64,000 bases of DNA from assembly GCA_900548625.1 (NCBI GenBank), contig URLO01000006.1, forward strand, positions 12,929-76,928. The letters are read 5' to 3'. The first letter of the stretch is position 1. Every line of letters begins with the position of its first letter. Both the position numbers and the translations under genes were made by a program. The stretch comes from an uncultured Eubacteriales bacterium. GTDB taxonomy: Bacteria > Bacillota > Clostridia > Oscillospirales > Oscillospiraceae. The notes beneath the pieces were generated by a model. The model ran no database searches and had not been told where the DNA came from. It saw nothing but the letters and a program-made list of their open reading frames with translations. Positions 16,644 through 25,032 of this stretch are shown in pieces.

Positions 16644-17657
16644 ATGACGATCAAAGATCTTGCAAAAGAAACCGGCTATTCCGTCGGAACCATCTCCCGC
16701 GTGCTCAACAACCAGCCCAATGTCAGCCAGAAGGCGCGAGACGCCATCCTTGCCATTGTTCACGAGCGCGGGTTTCAGCTCAATACGAACGCAAAAACGC
16801 TCAAGCAGCAGCGCAGCAACTGTATTGCGGCCGTGGTCAAGGGCACGGCGAATGAGATGTTCGCCTCGCTCGTCGAGCAGCTTCAGGCGCTGTTTGCCGC
16901 GACGGAGCATCCGCTGATCGTCGATTTCATCGACGAGGACGCGAATGAGGTCAAGCGCGCCGTGCAGCTCTGCGCGGAGCGCAAGCCGATGGGACTGATG
17001 TTCCTCGGCGCGACGAACACCTACTTTGAGCAGGATTTTGCGCGCATCGCCGTCCCCACCGTCGTCGTTACGAACGACGCCTCGAGGCTGCCCTTTGAAA
17101 ACCTCTCGAGCGTCACGACCGACGACCGAAAGGGCGCGGCATGCGCGGTGGAATACCTGCTGCGCGCCGGTCATAAAGACGTCGCCGTGCTCGGCGGCGA
17201 CCGGAGCCTGTCTGACACCAGCGCCCTTCGCTATGAGGGCTGTCTGGAGGCCTACGCGCGCTGCGGCATGGCGTTTGACGAGCCGCGGCTGTACCACACG
17301 GGGCGCTACAGCTACGCCTCCGGCTATCAGGGGATGCAGGCTGTGCTCCGCGACACGCCCGAGGTCACGGCGGTGTTTGCGATGGCGGATGTCATCGCCA
17401 TCGGCGCCATCCGTGCCGCGTATGACGCGGGCCTTCGGGTGCCGGAGGACATCTCCGTCGTCGGCTACGACGGTCTGGCCATCGGAGGCTATTATTGTCC
17501 GAAGCTCACAACGATCACCCAGTCGCTCGACCGGCTGGCGCAGCGCAGCTTCGAGATCCTTATGGCGTGCGTAGAAAACGGCGCGTCTGCAAAGCATATT
17601 ACCGTTCCGTTCACGCTCTCCTGCCGGGAAAGCGTTCGGAATCTCGCGAAAGAGTGA
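16644..17657 (+). CDS. LacI family transcriptional regulator (probable MalR-type repressor)
   Basis: The 337-residue protein begins with a LacI helix-turn-helix and hinge (MTIKDLAKETGYSVGTISRVLNNQPNVSQKARDAIL...), followed by a periplasmic-binding-type effector domain (VTTDDRKGAACAVEYLLRAGHKDVAVLGG; PEDISVVGYDGLAIGGYYCPKLTTI). It lies 45 bases after the permeases and 6 bases before malQ. It is the likely ligand of the palindrome at 13060-13079 in front of the operon, giving induction by a sugar effector. That assignment is inference from position and operator type. Confidence 0.87.
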   Translation: MTIKDLAKETGYSVGTISRVLNNQPNVSQKARDAILAIVHERGFQLNTNAKTLKQQRSNCIAAVVKGTANEMFASLVEQLQALFAATEHPLIVDFIDEDANEVKRAVQLCAERKPMGLMFLGATNTYFEQDFARIAVPTVVVTNDASRLPFENLSSVTTDDRKGAACAVEYLLRAGHKDVAVLGGDRSLSDTSALRYEGCLEAYARCGMAFDEPRLYHTGRYSYASGYQGMQAVLRDTPEVTAVFAMADVIAIGAIRAAYDAGLRVPEDISVVGYDGLAIGGYYCPKLTTITQSLDRLAQRSFEILMACVENGASAKHITVPFTLSCRESVRNLAKE

Positions 17658-17663
17658 AAAATT

Positions 17664-19142
17664 ATGAACAGAAGCAGTGGGATCCTGATGCACATTTCCT
17701 CCCTTCCGTCGCCGTACGGCATCGGAAATCTGGGTGCGGAAGCGTATGCATTCGTGGATTTTCTGAAAAAAGCAAAACAGAGTTATTGGCAGATCCTCCC
17801 GATCTGCCCGCCGGGTTACGGCGATTCGCCGTATCAGGCGTTTTCGACATTCGCCGGAAATCCGTACTTCATCGACCCGGAGCAGCTGATCGAAAAGGGC
17901 TGGCTCAAGCGCAGTGAGGCAGAAGCCGTCCGCTGGGGCGAGCGTGACGATCAGGTCGATTTCCGCACGATGTACGACTGCCGCGCAAAGCTGCTGCAAA
18001 CGGCGTTCTGCCGGTTCCGGCTCGACCCGCCGGAGGATTTTGCCGGGTATGTGGAGCGTGAGGGCTGGTGGCTGCGCGAGTATGCGCTGTTCATGGCCGT
18101 CAAGAGCCACTTCGGCGACGGCCCGTGGACCGAGTGGCCGCACGACATCCGGATGCACCAGCCCGAGGCGATGCGCGCCTACGGGGAGATGCTCAAGGAC
18201 GACGTGGAGTATCGCTTCTTCCTGCAGTACGTCTTCCGGAAACAGTGGGATGCGCTGCGCGCCTACGCCAAAAAGCAGGGCGTGCGCATCATCGGCGACG
18301 TTCCCATCTATGTGCCGCTCGATTCGGCGGACGTGTGGGGAAATCCTGAGAACTTCCAGCTCACGCGCACGCGCCGGCCGCGCTGCGTGGCGGGCTGCCC
18401 GCCCGACGGCTTCAGCCGCAACGGACAGTACTGGGGAAATCCCATCTACGACTGGGACAAGATGGAGCAAGACGGCTATGACTGGTGGCTCAAGCGCATC
18501 GGTGCGGCGGGACGGACGTTCGACGTGGTGCGCATCGACCATTTCCGCGGTATCTCCAGCTATTGGAGCATTCCTGCCGGTAACCGCACCGCACGCTGCG
18601 GCAAATGGGTCGAGGGGCCGGGAATGAAGCTCGTCAGCGCCATCAAGGACGCCTACCCGGAGATCGATTTCATCGCCGAGGATCTCGGCTTCCTGACGCC
18701 GGAGGTGCGCCGTCTTGTGGACGAGTCCGGCTTCCCGGGCATGAAGGTGCTGGAATTTGCATTTGATCCGCGCGAGCCGAGCAACTACCTGCCGCACAAT
18801 TACAGCCGCAACTGCATCTGCTATACCGGAACGCACGACAACGAGACGCTCTACCAGTGGGCGGCGAGCCTTCCGGCCGAAAACGAGGCATACGCGCGCG
18901 ACTATCTGCACCTTGGTGCGGAGGACGATCTGCCGCAGGCCATCATCGATGCCGGTATGCAGTCGAAGGCCGATCTCTTTGTCGCGCAGATGCAGGACTA
19001 TCTGCACCTTGGCGCTGAGGCGCGTATGAACGAGCCGGGGACGCTCAAGGTGGAAAACTGGCGCTGGCGCGCCACGCGCGAGCAGCTTGCGGACGCGCTT
19101 GCACAGCAGATCGCCGGCCTGACGGCCGCCGCCGGACGCTGA
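17664..19142 (+). CDS. malQ: 4-alpha-glucanotransferase (amylomaltase, GH77)
   Basis: The 492-residue protein has the GH77 opening RSSGILMHISSLPSPYGIGNLG and the motifs GYGDSPYQAFSTFAGNPYFID, DVPIYVPLDSADVWGNP, VRIDHFRGISSYW (nucleophile Asp), AEDLGFLTPEVRRLV (acid/base Glu) and CYTGTHDNETL. It moves glucan chains between malto-oligosaccharides in the cytoplasm, making chains long enough for the phosphorylase encoded next. Length is normal for the family. It starts 6 bases after the LacI gene. Confidence 0.92.
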   Translation: MNRSSGILMHISSLPSPYGIGNLGAEAYAFVDFLKKAKQSYWQILPICPPGYGDSPYQAFSTFAGNPYFIDPEQLIEKGWLKRSEAEAVRWGERDDQVDFRTMYDCRAKLLQTAFCRFRLDPPEDFAGYVEREGWWLREYALFMAVKSHFGDGPWTEWPHDIRMHQPEAMRAYGEMLKDDVEYRFFLQYVFRKQWDALRAYAKKQGVRIIGDVPIYVPLDSADVWGNPENFQLTRTRRPRCVAGCPPDGFSRNGQYWGNPIYDWDKMEQDGYDWWLKRIGAAGRTFDVVRIDHFRGISSYWSIPAGNRTARCGKWVEGPGMKLVSAIKDAYPEIDFIAEDLGFLTPEVRRLVDESGFPGMKVLEFAFDPREPSNYLPHNYSRNCICYTGTHDNETLYQWAASLPAENEAYARDYLHLGAEDDLPQAIIDAGMQSKADLFVAQMQDYLHLGAEARMNEPGTLKVENWRWRATREQLADALAQQIAGLTAAAGR

Positions 19143-19201
19143 GGCAAAAGCGGCCATCCGGCAAGCTCGCAATCACTGAACGTTCACAGGCCGTGACGCA
19201 G

Positions 19202-19281
19202 GTGCGGAATTTGTGCGCGCCGCGTCACGGAGCCTTTTCAAGCGCGAACCGGGCCATCGCGTCCGCGTTTGAGAGCCTGCC
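19202..19281 (+). repeat. Decayed partial copy of the stem-loop element between malQ and glgP
   Basis: The stretch keeps GGAATTTGTGCGC, then AGCCTTTTCAAGCGCGAACC and CGCGTTTGAGAGCCTG in the same order and spacing as the right half of copies B, C and E, with many substitutions and no duplicated hairpin. It appears to be an old, degraded copy in plus orientation. Confidence 0.6.
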
Positions 19282-19330
19282 GAATTCTTTCCGCAGGCAC
19301 ATGATCCAGACCGAAATAAGGAGTGCATTT

Positions 19331-21667
19331 ATGAGCTATCACGTAAAACGAATCGTCCAGCAGACCGAGGCCATGCTCAAGCTGCGCCATGACGAGACGC
19401 TTCAGGAGACCACGCCTGAGCGCCTGCATGAGTGCCTCGGGCTTGTCCTGATGATGGAGTGCAACGAGCATTGGACGCAGACCAGACAGCGTCAGGCCGA
19501 GGGCCGCCGCGCGTTCTATTTTTCCGCCGAGTATCTGGTTGGGCGGCTGGTGTTCAGCAATCTTCTGAACATGGGCATCCTCGACGAGGTCAGGAAAGCC
19601 TTTCTGGAAAAGGGCGTTGACATCGGCTGCATGGAGGAGATCGAGGACGCGGCACTTGGAAACGGCGGCCTTGGCCGTCTGGCGGCGTGCTTCCTCGACA
19701 GCGCCGCAACGTCCGACCTGCCGCTGACGGGCTACGGCCTGCGGTATCGCTTCGGCCTGTTCAAGCAGTCGTTTGAGCATGACCGTCAGCGCGAGAACGC
19801 AGACGACTGGACAAAATACGGCGACCCGTGGAGCCACCGCCGCGACAAGCTCACCGTGAAGGTGCATTTCGCGGATCAGACCGTCAACGCCGTGCCGTAT
19901 GACATGCCGATCATCGGCTACGGCACGAACACGATCGACACACTGCGCCTTTGGCAGTGTGAGGCGGAGAAGGAGCTGGATTTTGACGCCTTCAATGCGC
20001 AGGACTACGCAAAGGCTCTGGAAAAGAAGAACAAAGCCGAGGACATCACGCGCGTGTTGTACCCGAACGACTCCACCTGGGAGGGAAAGCGCCTGCGCAT
20101 CAAGCAGCAGTATGTCCTCTCCAGCGCCTCGCTTCAGGACATCCTGCGCGAGTTCCGCGCCGCGCACGGAAACGACTTCTACCGCCTGCATGAGTTCACT
20201 GCCATCCAGCTCAACGACACGCATCCTGCCATGTCCATCCCGGAGCTGATCCGACTTCTGATGCTGGAGGGGATGGATTTTGAGGCGGCATTCGAGGTCG
20301 CGTCCCACGTCTTTGCCTATACCAACCACACGGTCATGGTCGAGGCGCTGGAAAAGTGGGATATGGAGCTTCTGCGCTCGGTCGTGCCGGAGATCTGCGA
20401 GGTGATCGAGAAGATCGACGCCCGCCTCAAGCACGAGTATCCGAATGCGGGGCTGGCGATCATCAAGGGCGGCAGCGCCAACATGGCGAACATGTCGGTC
20501 TACGTCTCCACCGCGGTCAACGGCGTCGCGAAGATCCATTCGGAGATCCTGAAGCACGATCTGTTCAAGGACTGGTATGCGGTCTTCCCCGAGCGCTTCC
20601 AGAACAAGACCAACGGCATCACGCCGCGGCGCTGGCTGGGGCTCAGCAACCCGGAGCTCTGCGGTCTGATCGAAAGCCGCATCGGAGACGGCTTCCTGAC
20701 CGACCTCGACCGGCTGGCAGAGCTGAAGCCGATGATCGACGATATGACCGTCAAGCAGTTCAACGCCATCAAGCTGGAAAAGAAAAAGCAGCTTTGCAGA
20801 GTCATCCGCGAGCACGAGGGCGTGGAGCTTGATCCGAGCTTCCTGTTTGACGTGCAGGTCAAGCGCCTGCATGAGTATAAGCGGCAGCTTATGAACGCGC
20901 TGTCTGTCATGGACATCTATTTCGGCCTCAAGGACGGCACGATCAGGGACTTTACGCCGACGGTCTGCATCTTCGGCGCGAAGGCTGCGCCCGGCTACCG
21001 CCGCGCAAAGGCGATCATCTGCTATATCAACCGCATCGCCGACCTGATCAACAACGACCCGGCTGTGCAGGACAAGCTGAAGGTCGTGTTCGTGCAGAAC
21101 TACAACTGCTCCTACGCCGAGCATATCATTCCGGCGGCGGACGTGTCCGAGCAGATCTCGCCTGCCGGAACGGAGGCCTCCGGCACCGGCAACATGAAGC
21201 TGATGCTGAACGGCGCCGTCACGCTGGGCACGATGGACGGTGCGAACGTCGAGATCGTCGAGCAGGCCGGCATCGAGAACAACTATATCTTCGGTGCAAA
21301 GGTCGATGAGCTGAACGCCATCCGCGAGACATATCGCGCCCGCGATATTTACAAGAGAAACCTGCGCATCCGCCGCGTGGTCGATACACTGATCGACGGA
21401 ACGGTCGAAACGGACTCGGAGCAGGAGGAGCTGCATACCGCGCTGCTGGACGGCGCAAGCTGGCACCGCGCAGACCACTACTTCGTCCTGTACGATTTTG
21501 AGAGCTACCAGAACGCGCGCCTTCAGGCGAACGCGGACTACCGCGACCGGCTGGCATTTGGCCGCAAGTGCCTGATGAACACCGCGTCTGCGGGCAAATT
21601 CTCCTCCGACCGCACCATCCGGCAGTACGCCGACGAGATCTGGCACATCAAGCCCGAGCGGCCCTGA
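19331..21667 (+). CDS. glgP: Glycogen/maltodextrin phosphorylase (GT35)
   Basis: The 778-residue protein shows the GT35 framework: AFYFSAEYLVGRLVFSNLLNMG, EDAALGNGGLGRLAACFLDS, QLNDTHPAMSIPELIRLL, TNHTVMVEALEKW, VKRLHEYKRQLMN, and EASGTGNMKLMLNGA, whose Lys (about residue 623) holds pyridoxal phosphate. It releases glucose-1-phosphate from alpha-1,4-glucans. The ATG at 19331 is chosen because AAGGAG lies at 19317-19322; an open frame from 19193 runs through a decayed repeat and is unlikely to be translated. With malQ it completes maltodextrin breakdown after import. Confidence 0.92.
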   Translation: MSYHVKRIVQQTEAMLKLRHDETLQETTPERLHECLGLVLMMECNEHWTQTRQRQAEGRRAFYFSAEYLVGRLVFSNLLNMGILDEVRKAFLEKGVDIGCMEEIEDAALGNGGLGRLAACFLDSAATSDLPLTGYGLRYRFGLFKQSFEHDRQRENADDWTKYGDPWSHRRDKLTVKVHFADQTVNAVPYDMPIIGYGTNTIDTLRLWQCEAEKELDFDAFNAQDYAKALEKKNKAEDITRVLYPNDSTWEGKRLRIKQQYVLSSASLQDILREFRAAHGNDFYRLHEFTAIQLNDTHPAMSIPELIRLLMLEGMDFEAAFEVASHVFAYTNHTVMVEALEKWDMELLRSVVPEICEVIEKIDARLKHEYPNAGLAIIKGGSANMANMSVYVSTAVNGVAKIHSEILKHDLFKDWYAVFPERFQNKTNGITPRRWLGLSNPELCGLIESRIGDGFLTDLDRLAELKPMIDDMTVKQFNAIKLEKKKQLCRVIREHEGVELDPSFLFDVQVKRLHEYKRQLMNALSVMDIYFGLKDGTIRDFTPTVCIFGAKAAPGYRRAKAIICYINRIADLINNDPAVQDKLKVVFVQNYNCSYAEHIIPAADVSEQISPAGTEASGTGNMKLMLNGAVTLGTMDGANVEIVEQAGIENNYIFGAKVDELNAIRETYRARDIYKRNLRIRRVVDTLIDGTVETDSEQEELHTALLDGASWHRADHYFVLYDFESYQNARLQANADYRDRLAFGRKCLMNTASAGKFSSDRTIRQYADEIWHIKPERP

Positions 21668-21681
21668 GCAGCCGCAAAACA

Positions 21682-21979
21682 AGACCCGGCACAGCCTCAG
21701 GCTGTGCCGGGTTCAGACTGTCAAAAAAACCTCGTAGAGTTCGCGCCCGCAGGCGCGAATAAAGTGTAAATCGGTTTTGTCTGGCGGCGTGTACGTCAGA
21801 CAAAACACGCTACGCCCGGCAAGTGTGGAATTTGTGTGCAGGCTGCGCACAAATTATGCGCGTAGCCGGGTGCAGCCTTTTCAAACGCGAACCCAGCACC
21901 GCGGTTCGCGTTTGAGAGCTTGTCAAAAAGACTTTTTTGACAAGCTCAGACCCGGCACAGCCTCAGGCTGTGCCGGGTT
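21682..21979 (+). repeat. Terminator-duplicating stem-loop element, copy B, with 32-bp direct repeats
   Basis: The core is 21714-21947 (234 bp), from CAGACTGTC to GACAAGCTC. It is flanked by perfect 32-bp direct repeats (21682-21713 and 21948-21979). Each contains the whole glgP terminator hairpin (13-bp arms, ACCCGGCACAGCC and its complement, around TCA). Open frames inside it are by-products of the repeat. It fills most of the 385-bp gap between glgP and tmcAL. Confidence 0.9.
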
Positions 21980-22052
21980 GCGCTTATTCAGGCATATTTC
22001 AGACAAGTGTGCAGTGGAATGGTAATGCTTTGAGCGTATCCCAAGGTGCGAC

Positions 22053-23222
22053 TTATGCTTGCTTTCGGAAAATCCGGAGGGCTTCCTCGCGGACGCAGAG
22101 TGTCTCCGTGTCCGACTCGGCAAACAGCCCGTAGAGCGCCGCGCAGCGGCACTCCAGCGCATAATACGCCGCGTCTGCAGGGCGCTCACCCGCATTTATA
22201 ACGCAAATGGCGGCAGACTGCCGCATCCGGCGCAAAAGCGCCCTGCCGCGCTCGTCAAATGCCAGCACACGGACATAGGTGCGCGGCCGCGCGAGGTCTG
22301 CCTGTGTGATGCCGAGGTAGCCGCACATCAGCATTCTTTGAAGCCGTGTCCGGGGATAGCGCTTCGATTTGGCGGCGCAGAGGATCTCCTCGACGGAGTG
22401 CTCCGTCTGCACGGCCCTCCGGAGCTTACTCCAAAGCCCCTCGGAGCCGAACGGGAGCTGTGCCCATTCTGCCTCCGGCATACCGCGCAGCCGTGCGAGC
22501 ACGGCGCGCTCGCCGGATGTGAGCGTGTAGCGCGCCGCGCCGTCATAAATGGATGCGGCTGCCTCCGGGACGAGCTGCCGCCAGCTTTCGCCTCGCAGAA
22601 GCGATGCACGCACAGCGGTCGCGGACGGATTTTCCGCATCCGGCGTTTCATCGTGATATCCGCCCTCGCGGTGGACGGCAAGCGGGCGGATGCGGCTGCG
22701 GCGCTCGAAAAGCGCCTTGCAGTATTCGGCAGCCAATATGTCATTGGGGGAGGTGAGCAGCGCGCCGTCGCCGAGCGTTTCCACCAGCGCCCGCTGCCGC
22801 GCGGCAGGATAGCTCAGCCCGTCCGTGAGCGCCAGCCGAAGCGCCTGCGTAAATGCCGGGGCAGTCATGGTCTCCGCCGCGCGGACGAGCGCCGCGGCGT
22901 CGCCGGTCTCACTGCCGAAGCAAAGCGTGTCTACCGCGCCGAGCCGGTCGAAGATCTCCACTGCGCCGCGCGCAAAGCCCTCGGCGGAGGAGAGTGCGCA
23001 CGTGACGGGAAGCTCGAGCACGAGGCTTGCACCGCATTCGACCGCCGCGCGGGCGCGAACGGTCTTATCAAACAGCGCCGGTGCGCCGCGCTGGACGAAA
23101 TTGCCGCTCATCAGGCAGACGACGGGCGTGTTGCCGCCGAGCAGCTCCCGCGCCATGCGGAGCTGCTTTTCGTGGCCCAGATGGAATGGATTGTATTCAC
23201 AGACGATGCCGACAGCCGCCAT
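22053..23222 (-). CDS. tmcAL: tRNA(Met) cytidine acetate ligase
   Basis: The 389-residue protein begins AAVGIVCEYNPFHLGHEKQLRMAREL, with the HxGH nucleotidyltransferase motif of the TmcAL (YlbM) family, and continues with VVCLMSGNFVQRGAPALFDKTVRARAAVECGASLVLELP and SPNDILAAEYCKAL, all family signatures. TmcAL activates acetate with ATP to make N4-acetylcytidine at the wobble base of elongator tRNA-Met. It is divergent from acetate kinase, a fitting but perhaps accidental neighbour. Confidence 0.9.
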   Translation of the reverse strand: MAAVGIVCEYNPFHLGHEKQLRMARELLGGNTPVVCLMSGNFVQRGAPALFDKTVRARAAVECGASLVLELPVTCALSSAEGFARGAVEIFDRLGAVDTLCFGSETGDAAALVRAAETMTAPAFTQALRLALTDGLSYPAARQRALVETLGDGALLTSPNDILAAEYCKALFERRSRIRPLAVHREGGYHDETPDAENPSATAVRASLLRGESWRQLVPEAAASIYDGAARYTLTSGERAVLARLRGMPEAEWAQLPFGSEGLWSKLRRAVQTEHSVEEILCAAKSKRYPRTRLQRMLMCGYLGITQADLARPRTYVRVLAFDERGRALLRRMRQSAAICVINAGERPADAAYYALECRCAALYGLFAESDTETLCVREEALRIFRKQA

Positions 23223-23256
23223 GGCGCGCCTCCTTGGAAAATCTTGCGGAAAGCAC

Positions 23257-23285
23257 TTGTTTCCGTCGAGAAAGTATAGTATAGT
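23257..23285 (+). promoter_or_regulatory. Promoter of ackA
   Basis: TTGTTT (23257-23262) and TATAGT (23280-23285) have a 17-base spacer, 64 bases before the start codon. Confidence 0.55.
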
Positions 23286-23348
23286 AATAAACGCTGTGAA
23301 TCATTTTAGCACGTTTGCTGAAAAAAAGAAATACAGGAGTGAATCACT

Positions 23349-24545
23349 ATGAACATTCTGGTTATCAACGCGGGCAGCTCCAGCCTTAAGTACCAGCTTA
23401 TGGATCCGGACACCGGCAGCGTCACCGCCAAGGGCCTTTGCGAGCGCATCGGTCTGGACGGCCGCCTGACCCACAAGGTCCCTGCGAGCGGCAAGAAGGT
23501 CGAAAAGGACATCCCGATGCCCACCCATAAGGAAGCCATCGAGGCTGTTATGGCCATTCTGGTCGATCCGGTCGACGGCGTCATCAAGTCCGTTGATGAG
23601 ATCGACGCAGTCGGTCACCGCGTTCTGCACGGCGGCGACAAGTTCGTTGAGAGCTGCATCATCGACGAGGCCTGCAAGCAGGCCATCCGCGACTGCATCC
23701 CGCTCGGCCCGCTCCACAACCCCGCCAACCTCATGGGCATCGAGGCCTGTGAGAAGGCCATGCCGGGCAAGCCCCAGGTCGCCGTGTTCGATACCGCGTT
23801 CCATATGACCATGCCTCCGAAGGCATACCGCTATGCCATCCCCACCAAGTACTACACCGAGGATCATCTGCGCCGCTACGGCTTCCACGGCACCTCCCAC
23901 CGCTTCGTCTCCAAGCGCTGCATCGAGCTGATGGGCGGCGTGGAGAACGCGCACCGTGTCATCGTCTGCCACCTCGGCAACGGCTCGTCGCTCTCCGCCG
24001 TCAAGGACGGCAAGTGCCAGGATACCTCCATGGGCCTGTCCCCGCTGGCCGGCGTCCCGATGGGCACCCGTGCAGGCGACATCGACACCTGCGTTGCACA
24101 GTTCATCATGAACAAGTACAACATGTCCGCCGACGACTGCCTGACCATGCTCAACAAGAAATCCGGCGTTCTGGCGCTGTCCGACGGCGTTTCCTCCGAT
24201 TTCCGTGATCTTGACAATGCTGCCGAAAAGGGCAACGAGGCCGCGCAGCTTGCGCTCGACAAGTTTGCATACGAAGTCCGCAAGTACATCGGCGCTTACG
24301 CAGCCGCTCTGGGCGGCGTGGACTGCATCGTTTTCACCGCCGGTGTCGGCGAAAACTCCGGCTCCATGCGTGAGGCCATCTGTGACGGCCTGGAATACCT
24401 CGGCGTCAAGCTCGATGCGGAGAAGAACAAGGTTCGCGGCGAGGAAGTCGTGATCTCCACGCGCGACTCCAAGGTCACCGTCTGGGTCATCCCGACCAAC
24501 GAGGAGCTCATGATCGCGCAGGATACCGCAGGCCTTGTGCGCTGA
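23349..24545 (+). CDS. ackA: Acetate kinase
   Basis: The 398-residue protein carries the acetate kinase signatures MNILVINAGSSSLKYQLMD (N-terminal nucleotide/phosphate loop), GHRVLHGGDKF, AVFDTAFHMTMP, YGFHGTSHRFVS, HLGNGSSLSAVKDGK and FTAGVGENS, over the full expected length. It interconverts acetyl-phosphate and acetate with ATP formation, a main energy step in fermentation. AGGAGT precedes the ATG. No pta gene is adjacent. Its terminator has been duplicated by a repeat element. Confidence 0.96.
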   Translation: MNILVINAGSSSLKYQLMDPDTGSVTAKGLCERIGLDGRLTHKVPASGKKVEKDIPMPTHKEAIEAVMAILVDPVDGVIKSVDEIDAVGHRVLHGGDKFVESCIIDEACKQAIRDCIPLGPLHNPANLMGIEACEKAMPGKPQVAVFDTAFHMTMPPKAYRYAIPTKYYTEDHLRRYGFHGTSHRFVSKRCIELMGGVENAHRVIVCHLGNGSSLSAVKDGKCQDTSMGLSPLAGVPMGTRAGDIDTCVAQFIMNKYNMSADDCLTMLNKKSGVLALSDGVSSDFRDLDNAAEKGNEAAQLALDKFAYEVRKYIGAYAAALGGVDCIVFTAGVGENSGSMREAICDGLEYLGVKLDAEKNKVRGEEVVISTRDSKVTVWVIPTNEELMIAQDTAGLVR

Positions 24546-24578
24546 GTGCAAAAATAGACAATACCATAGAGTTCGTTC

Positions 24579-24859
24579 AGGGCCGGCAATTCTGCCGGCC
24601 CTCAGACTGTCAAAAAACCTCGTAGAGTTTCGCCGCGCACGGCGAAATAAAAAGTGAATCAGTTTTGTCTGGCGGCGTGTACGTCAGACAAAACACAAAA
24701 CACCCGGCAAGTGTGGAATTTGTGCGCAAGCAGCGCACAAATTATGCGCGCAGCCGGGCGCAGTCTTTTCAAACGCGAACCCAGCCTCGCGGTTCGCGTT
24801 TGAGAGCTTGTCAAAAAGACTTTTTTGACAAGCTCAGGGCCGGCAATTCTGCCGGCCCT
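24579..24859 (+). repeat. Terminator-duplicating stem-loop element, copy C, with 24-bp direct repeats
   Basis: The core is 24603-24835 (233 bp). Perfect 24-bp direct repeats (24579-24602 and 24836-24859) each consist of the ackA terminator hairpin (AGGGCCGGCA...TGCCGGCCCT). Five stem-loops fill the core: 24628-24647 (TTTCGCCG), 24662-24694 (GTTTTGTCTG), 24717-24743 (AATTTGTGCGC) inside an outer CCCGGC/GCCGGG pair at 24703-24708 and 24753-24758, 24770-24802 (CAAACGCGAACC) and 24804-24835 (GAGCTTGTCAAAAA). No protein is plausible. Confidence 0.92.
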
Positions 24860-24883
24860 TTTGCATGGCGTATTTGTAAACAG

Positions 24884-25005
24884 AGAACACGCCGCCCGAC
24901 CTGCGTGTTCTGTTTGAGAGCGTCTCATACTTCCGTTTTTTCTCTCATATCCTTAAGGTGTATCCGAAAGCTGGCGAAGTGACCGGCAGCGAAGATACAC
25001 CCTAA
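24884..25005 (+). other. Two hairpins upstream of spoIIID
   Basis: A 9-bp stem AGAACACGC / GCGTGTTCT (24884-24911) is followed by a longer structure. There, TTAAGGTGTATC (24953-24964) pairs with GATACACCCTAA (24994-25005) around an inner hairpin GCTGG/CCGGC (24971-24988). The second one ends about 28 bases before the SpoIIID start codon and lacks a T-run, so it looks like a leader structure or palindromic site rather than a terminator. It matches no riboswitch class that I recognise. Confidence 0.4.
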
Positions 25006-25032
25006 GTAGCATACACAGCTTGGAGGTGCCAC

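Noticed and set aside
19193..19330. N-terminal extension of glgP
   Set aside because: The extension is translated from a decayed repeat element, and a good ribosome-binding site stands before the ATG at 19331.
24579..24859. An autonomous insertion sequence or group IIC intron at terminators
   Set aside because: The 233-bp core holds no transposase or reverse transcriptase, and no intron domain V was recognised. Group IIC introns use terminators as targets but do not leave two full hairpins.
24665..24982. Protein-like frames inside the element copies (also 21777-22025, 29328-29525, 41654-41902)
   Set aside because: They are similar to each other only because the element repeats. They cross stem-loops and lack ribosome-binding sites, and the covariation supports structure rather than coding.
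25010..25017. Sigma-E-like -10 (CATACACA) before spoIIID
   Set aside because: It would put the transcription start inside the ribosome-binding site, so it cannot be the main promoter.
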